From NCBI RefSeq assembly GCF_018854495.1, contig NZ_JABBDR010000134.1, positions 1 to 32,879 on the forward strand: 32,879 nt of DNA, read 5' to 3'. Below are positions 7,971-16,507 of the stretch, piece after piece. This DNA comes from Acidithiobacillus ferruginosus. Lineage in GTDB: Bacteria; Pseudomonadota; Gammaproteobacteria; Acidithiobacillales; Acidithiobacillaceae. Every line of letters begins with the position of its first letter. The first letter of the stretch is position 1. Under the pieces are notes generated by a model. That model ran no database searches. It worked only from the letters and a program-made list of their open reading frames with translations, and was not told the DNA's origin. The translations under genes and the position numbers were made by a program.

Positions 7971-10783
7971 CAGCAGAACTCCCGTGTTTCTCCGGGTAAG
8001 GAGAGATTCTCCACACAGCGGCCGCAAATGTCCGGATGCCCTGGATCGAGACCGATGTCCGGGCGGCGGTGCCAGCAGCGTGCGCACTTCTGGCCATCAC
8101 TGGGCCGGACCTGTATGGCGATGCCCGGAAGCGCATCGTCGCAACCCTCCTGACGCTCTTGGTAGGGGCGCAGGGCACACGCGGAGCTCAGCAGGAAAAA
8201 GCGCAGTTCCTCACCGAGTGGTGCAAGAAACTCATGCCATTCGCTGTTGGCGTAGAGGGCGATTTCTGCATCCAGGCCCGAGCCAATCTTTTTTCCCTGA
8301 CGCAGGGGTTCCAGTGCGGCGTTGACGGCGTCCCGCAACTGACCGAGCCGTTCCCAGCGTCCCATCAGGACTTCACTGTCGGCAGGCAGGGGTATTTCCG
8401 GATATTGCGCAAAAAACACGCTGGAGAACGGGCGATTGCCCATCCCGTCCCAGATTTCTTCAGCAGTGAAGCTCAGGACGGGGGCCATCCATACCACCAT
8501 GGCTTCGAGCATCTGCCAGAGCACCGTCTGCGCCGAACGCCGCGCCCGCGAGGCTGCGGGGGTGGTGTAGAGGCGATCTTTCAGCACATCCAGATAGAGT
8601 CCCCCCAGCTCCACCGAGCAAAAGTGGTGCAGACGCTGCTGGACGCGGAGGAATTGATATTCGCTGTAGGCAGCACGAATTTCTTCCTGCAGGAGCGCGG
8701 TACGGGCCAGCATCCAGCGGTCCATTTCCAGCAGATCCGCCGTGGGCAGGGCGTCGGTGTCCGGATTGAAGTCATGGGTGTTGCCCAGCATATAGCGGGC
8801 CGTATTACGGATGCGCCGGTAGCTGTCGCCCAGTTGCTGGAGGATGGTGTCGGAGATGGGGATCTCGCTGCGGTAGTCCTCCGATGCCACCCAGAGCCGC
8901 AGGATGTCCGCGCCGTAACGGTCGATGATCGTCTGTGGGGCGATGACGTTGCCGACGGACTTGCTCATCTTCCGGCCTTCGCCATCGACGGTGAAGCCGT
9001 GGGTCAGCACCGCCCGGTAGGGCGCCCTTCCTCGGCTGGCGACGGATTCCAGCAGGGAAGACTGGAACCAGCCGCGATGCTGATCGGAGCCTTCCAGATA
9101 AAGGTCGGCCGGGCTGTGCAACTCAGGCCTCTGCTCCAGTACAAAGGCGTGGGTGCAGCCGGAGTCGAACCAGACGTCGAGAATGTCCGTGACCTTGTGA
9201 AAGTGATCGTGGCCGCAACCGCTGCAGTGCGCATCTGCAGGCAGAAAATCGCCGTCCGGGTGGTTGAACCAGGCATCGACCCCACCCGTTTCCACCGCAC
9301 GGGCGATACGTTCGAAGGTGTCGGCATCGCGTAGGGGTTCGCCGCACCGGGTACAGGAGAAGATCGCGACGGGCACGCCCCAGGCCCTTTGCCGGGAGAT
9401 GCACCAGTCCGGACGCTGGTTGACCATGCCGGTGATGCGGTCTTTGCCCCAGTCGGGAATCCACCGGGTGGCGTCGATGGCGTCGATGGCCTTCTCACGC
9501 AGGTCATTGGCGCCCATGCTGATAAACCACTGCGGGGTAGCGCGGAAGAGTAGCGGTGTCTTGTGGCGCCAGCAATGGGGGTAACTATGGCGGATCTTCT
9601 CGAAATGGAGCAGGGCATTGCGCCCCCGCAGGAGTTCAGGGATCCGCTCATTGGCCTCCTGTACGGTGATGCCTCCCAGCCCCAGCGGCAGTTCGTCCTG
9701 AAAACGACCGTTGCCGAGCACGGGACTGTCCACCGGCAGGTGATAACGCCGGGACGCTTCATAATCGTCCGCGCCGTGGGCCGGGGCGGTATGAACGCAG
9801 CCGGTGCCCGCCTCCAGGGTCACATGCCGACCGAGGATGACCGGCACTTCGTAATCCAGGAAGGGGTGTTTGAGGCGGAGGCCCTCCAGCGTCACACCGG
9901 CGAACTCGGCCAGCACCTCCGCTTCCGGGTGACCATAGCGGGCGAGGGCGCTTCCTGCCAGATCTGCGGCGAGGATCAGATGCCGGTTGCCGGAGCGCAG
10001 CAATACGTAAGTATATTCCGGGTGCAGGGCTACCGCCTGATTGGCGGGCAAAGTCCACGGCGTGGTCGTCCAGATCACCACGCTGGCCTCTATAGGTTCA
10101 GCGAGGCCAAGGCGTTGGCTCAGATCGGGGGCGTCAGCGACGACGAAGGCGACGTCGATGGAAGGATCGCTGCGATCCTGATATTCCACTTCCGCCTCCG
10201 CCAGAGCACTGCCGCAGTCCACACACCAGTGTACCGGCTTGGCACCGCGTACCACCTGGCCATTCACGGTCAGGCGACCGAGCTCCCGCAGGATATTGGC
10301 CTCAGCCTGGAAGTGCATGGTCAGGTAGGGGTTTCCCCAATCTCCGATGATGCCGAGGCGCTCAAAATCCTGCCGTTGCCCGACGATCTGGCCTTCGGCA
10401 TAAGCACGGCAGGCATTGCGAAAGGCCTGGGCACTGACTTTTTCGCCGGGACGCCCCAGTTCCTTTTCCACCTGGATTTCGATGGGCAGCCCGTGGCAGT
10501 CCCAGCCCGGCACATATGGCACCCGGAAGCCTTCACTCAGCTTGCTTTTGTTGACGATATCCTTGAGCACTTTGTTGACCGCGTGACCGATATGAATCTT
10601 GCCGTTGGCGTAGGGCGGGCCATCATGCAGGATGAACGCGGGGCTTGCGGCACGCGCCCGCTGCAGCGCCCCGTATAGATCATGCTCCTGCCAGCGGGTC
10701 AGAGTCGCCGGTTCACGCTCCGGCAGTTTTCCCTGCATGGGAAAAGCGGTTTTGGGAAGGTTGAGGGTCTGCTTATAGTCCAT
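7970..10783 (-). CDS. ileS: Isoleucyl-tRNA synthetase
   Basis: 937 residues, essentially the length of the Escherichia coli enzyme. Class I motifs are intact: HIGH at 64-67 within GKIHIGHAVN, and KMSKS at about 605-609. The editing (CP1) domain shows TTTPWTLPANQAV and GCVHTAPAHGADDY. The C-terminus holds a zinc-binding module (CARCW ... CGRC) typical of bacterial-type IleRS. The ATG at 10783 lies two bases beyond the ribF stop. It charges tRNA-Ile in the cytoplasm and sits in the widely conserved ribF-ileS-lspA order. Confidence 0.97.
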   Translation of the reverse strand: MDYKQTLNLPKTAFPMQGKLPEREPATLTRWQEHDLYGALQRARAASPAFILHDGPPYANGKIHIGHAVNKVLKDIVNKSKLSEGFRVPYVPGWDCHGLPIEIQVEKELGRPGEKVSAQAFRNACRAYAEGQIVGQRQDFERLGIIGDWGNPYLTMHFQAEANILRELGRLTVNGQVVRGAKPVHWCVDCGSALAEAEVEYQDRSDPSIDVAFVVADAPDLSQRLGLAEPIEASVVIWTTTPWTLPANQAVALHPEYTYVLLRSGNRHLILAADLAGSALARYGHPEAEVLAEFAGVTLEGLRLKHPFLDYEVPVILGRHVTLEAGTGCVHTAPAHGADDYEASRRYHLPVDSPVLGNGRFQDELPLGLGGITVQEANERIPELLRGRNALLHFEKIRHSYPHCWRHKTPLLFRATPQWFISMGANDLREKAIDAIDATRWIPDWGKDRITGMVNQRPDWCISRQRAWGVPVAIFSCTRCGEPLRDADTFERIARAVETGGVDAWFNHPDGDFLPADAHCSGCGHDHFHKVTDILDVWFDSGCTHAFVLEQRPELHSPADLYLEGSDQHRGWFQSSLLESVASRGRAPYRAVLTHGFTVDGEGRKMSKSVGNVIAPQTIIDRYGADILRLWVASEDYRSEIPISDTILQQLGDSYRRIRNTARYMLGNTHDFNPDTDALPTADLLEMDRWMLARTALLQEEIRAAYSEYQFLRVQQRLHHFCSVELGGLYLDVLKDRLYTTPAASRARRSAQTVLWQMLEAMVVWMAPVLSFTAEEIWDGMGNRPFSSVFFAQYPEIPLPADSEVLMGRWERLGQLRDAVNAALEPLRQGKKIGSGLDAEIALYANSEWHEFLAPLGEELRFFLLSSACALRPYQERQEGCDDALPGIAIQVRPSDGQKCARCWHRRPDIGLDPGHPDICGRCVENLSLPGETREFC

Positions 10784-10785
10784 GA

Positions 10786-11718
10786 TTATTCAAAGTCCTG
10801 GGGATGTTCGGCGAAAAAGTTCCGGGTGTTCACGACGTCGTTGTCGATGGCCGCCTTGAGGGTATCGAGATCCACATATTTCTCTTCGTCCCGCAGCTTG
10901 TGGTGCAGCTCTACGGAAACCTGCTGTCCATAGAGGTCGGGATTGTCCGCATCCAGACAGTGGGCCTCCAGTACCATCTGTTTGCCACCGACGGTGGGGC
11001 GCAGACCGATACTGACGGCGGCGATCCAGTTTCCTTTCGGACTCAACAGGCGTCCGGCAAAGATACCCTTGACCGGCACCGGGCGACGATTCAGAGGGAT
11101 ATTGGCGGTCGGGAAGCCCAGTTCCCGGCCCAGATGATCGCCATGCACGACCCGCCCGCAGAGGGCATAGGGACGTCCCAGCCAGGACGCCGCATGGGCC
11201 AGGTCGCCGCTCTGCAGAAAGGCGCGGATGCCGGTGCTGCTGACCCGTTGGCCGTCGAGCAGAAAGGGGGGCTGCTCTTTTACCGAAAACCCATACTGTT
11301 GCCCGAAGCGACTGAGCATGTCCAGGTCGCCGCGCCGTCTCGCCCCGAAGCGGAAGTCATGGCCGACGCTCAGCAGCCCGCAGCACAATTGCCTGACCAG
11401 TATCTGAGTAATGAAATCCTCGGCAGGCAGGTTGGCCAGTGCCTGATTGAAGGGCAGGCAAGTGATGCTCTGTACCCCATTGTGGCGGAGTGCCACCACC
11501 TTCTCGCGCAAACTGCTTAGTCGTGGTGGCGCGTCCGCACCCCGGAAAAACTCCCGGGGAAGGGGCTCGAAGGTGAGCACCGCAGTGGGCAGGCCGCTAT
11601 CCTGCATGGTCTTCAGCAGCGCCTGGTGGCCGCGATGCACTCCATCGAAATTGCCGATGCTGACCGCCTGAGGCAGGTCGGCGGCGCGGTTGCTGCGGTG
11701 GTGGAGAAAGGAATGCAT
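10786..11718 (-). CDS. ribF: Bifunctional riboflavin kinase / FAD synthetase
   Basis: 310 residues converting riboflavin to FMN and then FAD. The N-terminal adenylyltransferase domain carries IGNFDGVHRGH at 21-31. The C-terminal flavokinase domain shows GRELGFPTANI (about residue 200) with the conserved PTAN motif. The ATG at 11718 has only a weak Shine-Dalgarno. A TAAGAT hexamer (minus strand, 11757-11762) about 40 nt upstream could be a -10 box for a secondary promoter, but no good -35 is visible. Nearly abuts ileS downstream. Confidence 0.95.
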   Translation of the reverse strand: MHSFLHHRSNRAADLPQAVSIGNFDGVHRGHQALLKTMQDSGLPTAVLTFEPLPREFFRGADAPPRLSSLREKVVALRHNGVQSITCLPFNQALANLPAEDFITQILVRQLCCGLLSVGHDFRFGARRRGDLDMLSRFGQQYGFSVKEQPPFLLDGQRVSSTGIRAFLQSGDLAHAASWLGRPYALCGRVVHGDHLGRELGFPTANIPLNRRPVPVKGIFAGRLLSPKGNWIAAVSIGLRPTVGGKQMVLEAHCLDADNPDLYGQQVSVELHHKLRDEEKYVDLDTLKAAIDNDVVNTRNFFAEHPQDFE

Positions 11719-11816
11719 GCGCTTCGGTGTGTCCGGGTTTGCTGAAAAATGCGGTCATCTTAGCCTAAAAATGTGGATTTCCCTAGGTTGAGGCAGCGCC
11801 CGCCCATTCTTCCTCA

Positions 11817-12269
11817 TCATTCCCCAGCTTCGCCGGCCGTCGCCCAACCGGGCGGACGTTCCCGCAATATGTCCAGCAGGGGGCGGCGTTGGCCAAATCC
11901 CTGGTCGTGGCCATGATAAAAGCCCAGGGCGGCTTCGGGGTACCTCCAGCACACATATCCATCGCCGGTGTCGAAGTCGATCAGCCAAAGGCCGGAAACG
12001 ACCACGCCCAGTCTTTCCATCTTGTTGATCCATCGCTGAACGATCGCTTCGTAGTCGCCCTCGTAGCGGGCCAGCGCCGCGCGGTTCTCCACACCGGCGC
12101 GCATGGCATCGAGTACCGGCGCCAACTCATCGTACGCCTGGGCAGTAATGACACGGACCAGGGGAAAAACGGCCTCTGCCTCGCGCAGGGAAAATATTTT
12201 CACCTGGCCAGGCCGCTGAATGGCAAAGACGGTATCCCCATGTCCATGTGGTCCATCTGAATCAGACAT
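11817..12269 (-). CDS. DUF2203 family protein
   Basis: A 150-residue protein of unknown function. Family hallmarks are the start FSLREAEAVFPLVR, the central GLWLIDFDT where most members have GLVDFP, and the C-terminal GYVCWRYPE ... FYHGHDQGFGQRRPL. The preferred ATG at 12269 has GGAGG about 8 nt upstream and overlaps the murJ 3' end by 8 nt, indicating coupling to murJ. A longer frame upstream lies inside murJ and is rejected. The placement between murJ and ribF is unusual. Confidence 0.8.
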   Translation of the reverse strand: MSDSDGPHGHGDTVFAIQRPGQVKIFSLREAEAVFPLVRVITAQAYDELAPVLDAMRAGVENRAALARYEGDYEAIVQRWINKMERLGVVVSGLWLIDFDTGDGYVCWRYPEAALGFYHGHDQGFGQRRPLLDILRERPPGWATAGEAGE

Positions 12270-13815
12270 GCAAAGACCTCCGTCCGTATAAGTCGCGCAG
12301 TTCCCCGATACCGAGCCACCATCCACCCATAAGGTATAAAACGGCAGCGAGAATCACCAGGCCGAGCACCCGTAACAGCCGTTCCCAGAGTGGCAGCGAC
12401 AGCCAGAGGGGCGTATCTCCCCGCAGATACAGCAGGACGATCCCCATGAGCAAGGCTAACCCTCCGGTTTTCAGCAGGAAGACTCGCCAGCCCGGCTGCG
12501 CCTGATAAATCCCGTCGCGCCGCAGGCGACGCCAGAGCATCAAGGCGTTGACCAAGGCCGCCGTACTGGTTGCCAGAGCCAGGCCCAGCTGCTGCAACGG
12601 CCAGGCCAGGATAAGACTGATACCCATGTTGACGACGACACTGATCATGGCGAAACGCACTGGTGTGCGCGTATTCTGATGGGCGTAGAAGGCTGGTGCG
12701 AGTACCCGTGCCGCAATGATCGGCAGGATACCGAGGCCATAACCTATCAGGCTCAAGGCGCTTTGCCGCGCATCTTCCGCCGTGTAGGCCCCATAACGAA
12801 ACAGACTGATCAGCAAGGGCTGCGCCAGAATGAGCAAGCCGACGGTAGCGGGTAGTCCGATGAGCCAGGTGAGACGCAGGGCCCAGTCCAGCGTTTGCGG
12901 GAACCGCGGCGAACGCTCTGCCGCCTGGCGGGAGAGCAGCGGCAGCACGACTGTCCCCAAGGCCACCCCGAAGACGCCCAAGGGAAACTCCACCAGGCGA
13001 TCGGAGTAATACAGATAGGACACTACATTGGCGCCCACCAGGGAGGCGAGAATGGTGTTCAGAAACAGGTTGATCTGCGCTACCGATGCGCCGAAGGCCG
13101 CAGGCCCCATCAACCGCAGTAGCTGGCGCACGCCGGGATCGCGGCGCCGCAGGCGCGGCCAGTGCAGGTACCCGACCCGCCTGAGCGCGGGCAGTTGAAA
13201 AAGCAACTGCACCACCCCGCCGACAAGCACCCCCCAGGCCACCGCTATGGCGGGTTGTTGCAGGTGCGGCGCCCAGAATACGGCTGCGGCGATGATGCTG
13301 AGGTTCAAGAATACCGGAGTAAAGGCGGGTACCGTAAAATGTCCATAGGTGTTGAGTACACCGCCGGCCAGCGCGACCAGCGAAATAAAGAAAAGGTAGG
13401 GAAAAGTGATGCGCAGCAGTTCTACGGTGAGGTGAAACTTGTCCGGATTGTCTGCGAAGCCGGGGGCGATGGCATAGACAACGGCGCTGGCCCCCAGCAT
13501 CCCGACGATGGTAACGATCGCCAGGGCAAGGGCCAGCCACCCGGCCACATCGGCGACAAACGCCCGGGTCTCGCTGGCCGGGCGTGTAGCCCGATATTCC
13601 CCCAGCACCGGGATGAAAGACTGGGAGAACGCCCCTTCACCGAACAGGCGCCGGAACAGGTTGGGAACGCGGAATGCCACGAAAAACGCATCCGCCATCT
13701 CTCCTGCGCCAAAGAGCCGCGCCAGAATCACGTCGCGGGCAAAGCCCAACAGGCGTGACACCATAGTATTGCCGCCGACCTTGAGCACGCTGCGCAGGGG
13801 GTGGAGGCCGCTCAT
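12262..13815 (-). CDS. murJ: Lipid II flippase MurJ
   Basis: A 517-residue polytopic membrane protein of the MOP superfamily, with about 14 hydrophobic segments. The N-terminus MSGLHPLRSVLKVGGNTMVS followed by RLLGFARDVILARLFGAG is the canonical MurJ opening, and GEGAFSQSFIPVL follows. It moves lipid-linked peptidoglycan precursor across the inner membrane. The start at 13815 is chosen by alignment with the usual N-terminus; neither it nor the upstream ATG at 13863 has a convincing Shine-Dalgarno. It heads the run murJ-DUF2203-ribF-ileS-lspA. Confidence 0.95.
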   Translation of the reverse strand: MSGLHPLRSVLKVGGNTMVSRLLGFARDVILARLFGAGEMADAFFVAFRVPNLFRRLFGEGAFSQSFIPVLGEYRATRPASETRAFVADVAGWLALALAIVTIVGMLGASAVVYAIAPGFADNPDKFHLTVELLRITFPYLFFISLVALAGGVLNTYGHFTVPAFTPVFLNLSIIAAAVFWAPHLQQPAIAVAWGVLVGGVVQLLFQLPALRRVGYLHWPRLRRRDPGVRQLLRLMGPAAFGASVAQINLFLNTILASLVGANVVSYLYYSDRLVEFPLGVFGVALGTVVLPLLSRQAAERSPRFPQTLDWALRLTWLIGLPATVGLLILAQPLLISLFRYGAYTAEDARQSALSLIGYGLGILPIIAARVLAPAFYAHQNTRTPVRFAMISVVVNMGISLILAWPLQQLGLALATSTAALVNALMLWRRLRRDGIYQAQPGWRVFLLKTGGLALLMGIVLLYLRGDTPLWLSLPLWERLLRVLGLVILAAVLYLMGGWWLGIGELRDLYGRRSLHV

Positions 13816-14080
13816 GAGGACGGGGGATATGGGGGATTGGGCATCATCGCTGGATGATGGCATGTGGGCGGGAGGACGCCAAGAGCGTCGCCCTGACCAC
13901 ACACAGGATACCGGTAGGGTTCACCCACAGGAATGTGCCGCCGCGCCCTGTGCCGACAGGGTGCGATGACTTTGAAACCCGGCAGGCGTCGGCGCTGGCT
14001 GAGGGATCATCGGCCATTACGTCGGCACGATTTCCCCGCCCATCATCTTTTGGCACCTGCTCTGGATGCGTCCGTAGGTG
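13816..14080. other. Upstream region of murJ, no gene assigned
   Basis: 265 nt between murJ and the next minus-strand gene. Two clear hairpins are visible. CATCATC-gctg-GATGATG is at 13842-13859, close to the murJ start. CCCTGT-gccg-ACAGGG is at 13956-13971, with an outer CG-rich extension. Neither is followed by a T-run on either strand. A 70-codon minus-strand frame beginning GTG at 14056 spans most of the region, but it lacks a clear Shine-Dalgarno and recognisable family features. The promoter of murJ could not be assigned. No rpsT, a common murJ neighbour, is present. Confidence 0.4.
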
Positions 14081-14449
14081 TTAAGGCTGACGCGTTTGCG
14101 CTTCCCGCTTCGGGGGCCGGATCAGTAACGGCGCGGGAGCCGACACGATGGCCTTATCACTCCGACGGAGAGCTGCTTCCACCGGGCAAGCAGGCCGACG
14201 ATGATGGCGCGCATACAACCGTTCCCAGTCGCGGCGGGTCTCAGCGGGTTTGGCGCGCGCCAGCGCCAGCATGCCAAAGCCGTCGTCATCCCAACCGCAA
14301 TCGCTCAGCACATCCTCGGGCCAGCGTTGCATGTATGCGTCGCGCATGATCCTTCTGCCCAGTTCGGCAAGATCCTCCGGCACTCCCTGAGCCACGGCCC
14401 GCGCTTTCCATTCATCCCATTCAAACAGCATCTCTTCAGAATCTGTCAT
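14081..14449 (-). CDS. Hypothetical protein, 122 residues
   Basis: I do not recognise this protein. It begins with an acidic, Trp-containing segment (EEMLFEWDEWKARAVAQG), has a middle with many charged residues (RDAYMQRWPEDVLSDCGWDD) and ends in a basic, Pro-rich tail. There are no membrane segments and no signal peptide. The ATG at 14449 has AGGAG about 9 nt upstream and is preferred over an ATG 60 nt further out. It is transcribed away from yicC, and a 250-nt region between the two starts must hold both promoters. The compact sequence with a good ribosome binding site argues for a real gene. Confidence 0.55.
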   Translation of the reverse strand: MTDSEEMLFEWDEWKARAVAQGVPEDLAELGRRIMRDAYMQRWPEDVLSDCGWDDDGFGMLALARAKPAETRRDWERLYARHHRRPACPVEAALRRSDKAIVSAPAPLLIRPPKREAQTRQP

Positions 14450-14609
14450 GTGGCACGCTCCTGTAGTTGCAATCGATACCCTGGCCCGCAAAGCCGATGC
14501 GTCGACCACTCAGGTCAGGCGCCCCGGTTTTTTTCGATATAGCTGTTTAGGTGTAGTTCGGGATACTGGCGGCGTCAAGGTGACTTGCGCGTATTTTGTA
14601 CATGGCAAG

Positions 14610-14628
14610 CCGGCGAGGATGTCGCCGG
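14610..14628 (+). promoter_or_regulatory. Leader hairpin upstream of yicC
   Basis: In the 250-nt divergent region (14450-14699) a perfect 7-bp stem CCGGCGA-ggatg-TCGCCGG forms 72 nt before the yicC start. A second stem CCCGC/GCGGG follows at 14663-14677. Between them lies a GGAGGA at about 14655 that does not belong to the yicC start, so it could serve a short leader frame or be part of a structured leader. No confident -10/-35 pair was identified. Confidence 0.35.
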
Positions 14629-14699
14629 ACGGGCGGCCGTATGCTAACTTTACCGGAGGAAGCCCGCTTTCCGCGGGATTGTGCTGGAGATCCGTCAAA

Positions 14700-15563
14700 A
14701 TGATACGCAGTATGACCGGGTTCGCCCGTTGTGAAAGTCGTGGGGCCTGGGGCACGCTGGCCTGGGAACTGCGTACTGTAAATCACCGTTTTCTGGATGT
14801 CGGTTTGCGCCTTCCCGAGGGTTTGGGCGCCCTTGAAGCAGCGGTGCGGGCCCGCCTGCAAAAAACGCTGGTGCGCGGTCGGGTGGATGCCTGGTTACGT
14901 TTTCAGCCTGCCGCCGGCGGGTCATTATGCCTCAACACGGCACTGGCGACGGAGTTGCGCGGACTTTACGGGGAATTGGCGGATATCTGGGAATTTGAAG
15001 AGACCGCCTTCAACCCTTGGGATGTACTGCGCTGGCCGGGCATGGTGCAGGCCTCCGGCATCGATACGGAGGCGTTGGAGGCGGAAGTGCTCGCGCTGCT
15101 GGACACCGCGCTGACCGGATTGCAGGAGGCACGCGAGCGGGAAGGCGCCGCCCTGACGCAACTGCTGCTCCGTCGCGTGGAAGCCATTGCGGGGCAGACT
15201 GCGGCGCTGCGTGATCACCTGCCCCACCTGGAAAAGGCGTTGCGCGAACGTTTGCAGGCCCGCTTGCACGATTCGGCGCAGCAGGTGGATGCAGGGCGCT
15301 GGGAGCAGGAGTTGCTCTTCTATTTGCAACGTCAGGATGTAGCCGAGGAGTTGGACCGTCTGGATACCCATCTGGCGGAATTACGGCGTGTTTTACAGCG
15401 GCGGGAGGCGGCGGGACGACGCCTCGATTTTCTCATGCAGGAGCTCAATCGCGAGGCCAACACCCTGGCTTCCAAGGCCGGAGACAGCCAGGTAACCTTT
15501 GCCTCGGTGGAGCTGAAAGTGCTCATCGAACAGATGCGGGAGCAGGTGCAGAATGTGGAGTGA
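14700..15563 (+). CDS. yicC: YicC family protein (putative endoribonuclease)
   Basis: 287 residues starting with the family signature MIRSMTGFARCE and continuing with WELRTVNHRFLDVGLRLPEG. The C-terminal DUF1732 region contains ELDRLDTHLAELRRVL ... GRRLDFLMQELNREANTL, which is highly conserved. Family members act as RNases and are implicated in small-RNA turnover in E. coli. The start is set by the signature, with GGAG about 10 nt upstream; a longer frame upstream is not needed. gmk follows 6 nt after the stop, a linkage seen in many bacteria. Confidence 0.93.
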   Translation: MIRSMTGFARCESRGAWGTLAWELRTVNHRFLDVGLRLPEGLGALEAAVRARLQKTLVRGRVDAWLRFQPAAGGSLCLNTALATELRGLYGELADIWEFEETAFNPWDVLRWPGMVQASGIDTEALEAEVLALLDTALTGLQEAREREGAALTQLLLRRVEAIAGQTAALRDHLPHLEKALRERLQARLHDSAQQVDAGRWEQELLFYLQRQDVAEELDRLDTHLAELRRVLQRREAAGRRLDFLMQELNREANTLASKAGDSQVTFASVELKVLIEQMREQVQNVE

Positions 15564-15569
15564 AAGTCA

Positions 15570-16208
15570 ATGACGGGGGGAGCGGAACGCGGTATCCTGT
15601 GGATTATTTCGGCACCCAGCGGTGCGGGAAAGACCAGTCTGGCCCGGGCGCTGGTGGCGGCGACCCCGCGATTGCGCACCTCCGTCTCTTACACCACACG
15701 GCTCCCGCGACCGGGCGAGGCAGAGGGAACGGACTATCACTTCGTTCCCATGGAGACCTTCACGGCCATGGCGGAGCGGGGCGAGTTTCTGGAGTATGCC
15801 CGGGTGCATGGCAATGGTTATGGCACTAGTGAACCTTGGGTGAAGAGTCAGTTGTTCGCCGGGACCGACTGCCTGTTGGAGATCGACTGGCAAGGCGCGC
15901 GGCAGGTGCGGGAAAGACTGCCGGGGCAGGCGGTCAGTATTTTTATCCTGCCGCCGTCTGTCGCCGCTTTGGCGGAACGTCTGCGTGGCCGTGGCCAGGA
16001 TTCAGAGACGGTCATTGCGCGCAGGCTGGCGGCAGCACGTGAAGAGCTGTTGCATTATGACGAGTTTGATTATCTGGTGGTGAATGACCATTTCCAGGAT
16101 GCGTTAGCCGATTTGCAGAGCATTGTCCATGCCGAACATCTGCGGCTGAGTTATCAGCAGCATGCCCAGCATCAACGATTAAAGAATCTTCTCGGTATTA
16201 GCGGTTAA
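15570..16208 (+). CDS. gmk: Guanylate kinase
   Basis: 212 residues, normal length. The P-loop APSGAGKT is at 15-22, followed by SVSYTTRLPRPGE (GMP binding) and GTDYHFV. It phosphorylates GMP to GDP with ATP. It lies 6 nt behind yicC and 23 nt before rpoZ, so it is clearly in one transcription unit. Guanylate kinase is a known target of (p)ppGpp in some bacteria, and the ppGpp synthetase is two genes downstream. Confidence 0.96.
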   Translation: MTGGAERGILWIISAPSGAGKTSLARALVAATPRLRTSVSYTTRLPRPGEAEGTDYHFVPMETFTAMAERGEFLEYARVHGNGYGTSEPWVKSQLFAGTDCLLEIDWQGARQVRERLPGQAVSIFILPPSVAALAERLRGRGQDSETVIARRLAAAREELLHYDEFDYLVVNDHFQDALADLQSIVHAEHLRLSYQQHAQHQRLKNLLGISG

Positions 16209-16231
16209 ATTGATAAAAAGGTGAATAGACG

Positions 16232-16507
16232 ATGGCACGAGTAACAGTAGAAGATTGTCTGGATCATGTGGACAATCGTTTTGAGTTAACGTTGGTGGCA
16301 GCGCGACGGGCGCGGCAATTGGCCTCCGGCGCTGCGCCGCAGGTGGATCCTGGACGTGACAAAAATACGGTCATAGCTCTGCGCGAAGTGGCTGCCGGCA
16401 AGGTGAGCCGGGCGATTCTGGACGAGCAGATGCCGCCACCGTTACCCAACTTCCCCGGTGCGGCGAACCGCGAAGCGGCTGGAGCTGAGGATGCCGCTGG
16501 CGAGTGA
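16232..16507 (+). CDS. rpoZ: RNA polymerase omega subunit
   Basis: 91 residues beginning [20 protein letters not shown], with RRARQL and [12 protein letters not shown], the omega fold that clamps the beta-prime C-terminus. The N-terminal MARVTVED residues belong to the omega/beta-prime ppGpp binding site in E. coli; here that stretch is intact. An AAGGTG Shine-Dalgarno precedes the ATG. The 3' end overlaps the next gene by 17 nt. Confidence 0.95.
   Translation: MARVTVEDCLDHVDNRFELTLVAARRARQLASGAAPQVDPGRDKNTVIALREVAAGKVSRAILDEQMPPPLPNFPGAANREAAGAEDAAGE

Noticed and set aside
8036..10678. Long plus-strand frames at 8036-9334 and 9563-10678
   Set aside because: Both are antisense to ileS, which is full length with all motifs intact.
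13844..14056. 70-codon minus-strand frame upstream of murJ
   Set aside because: GTG start without a clear ribosome site, spans two hairpins, no family features. Kept only as a remark on the intergenic region.
14451..14471. TGGCACG ... TTGCA on the plus strand, resembling a sigma-54 promoter
   Set aside because: The GG and GC elements are 15 nt apart instead of 10, so the spacing is wrong for sigma-54.
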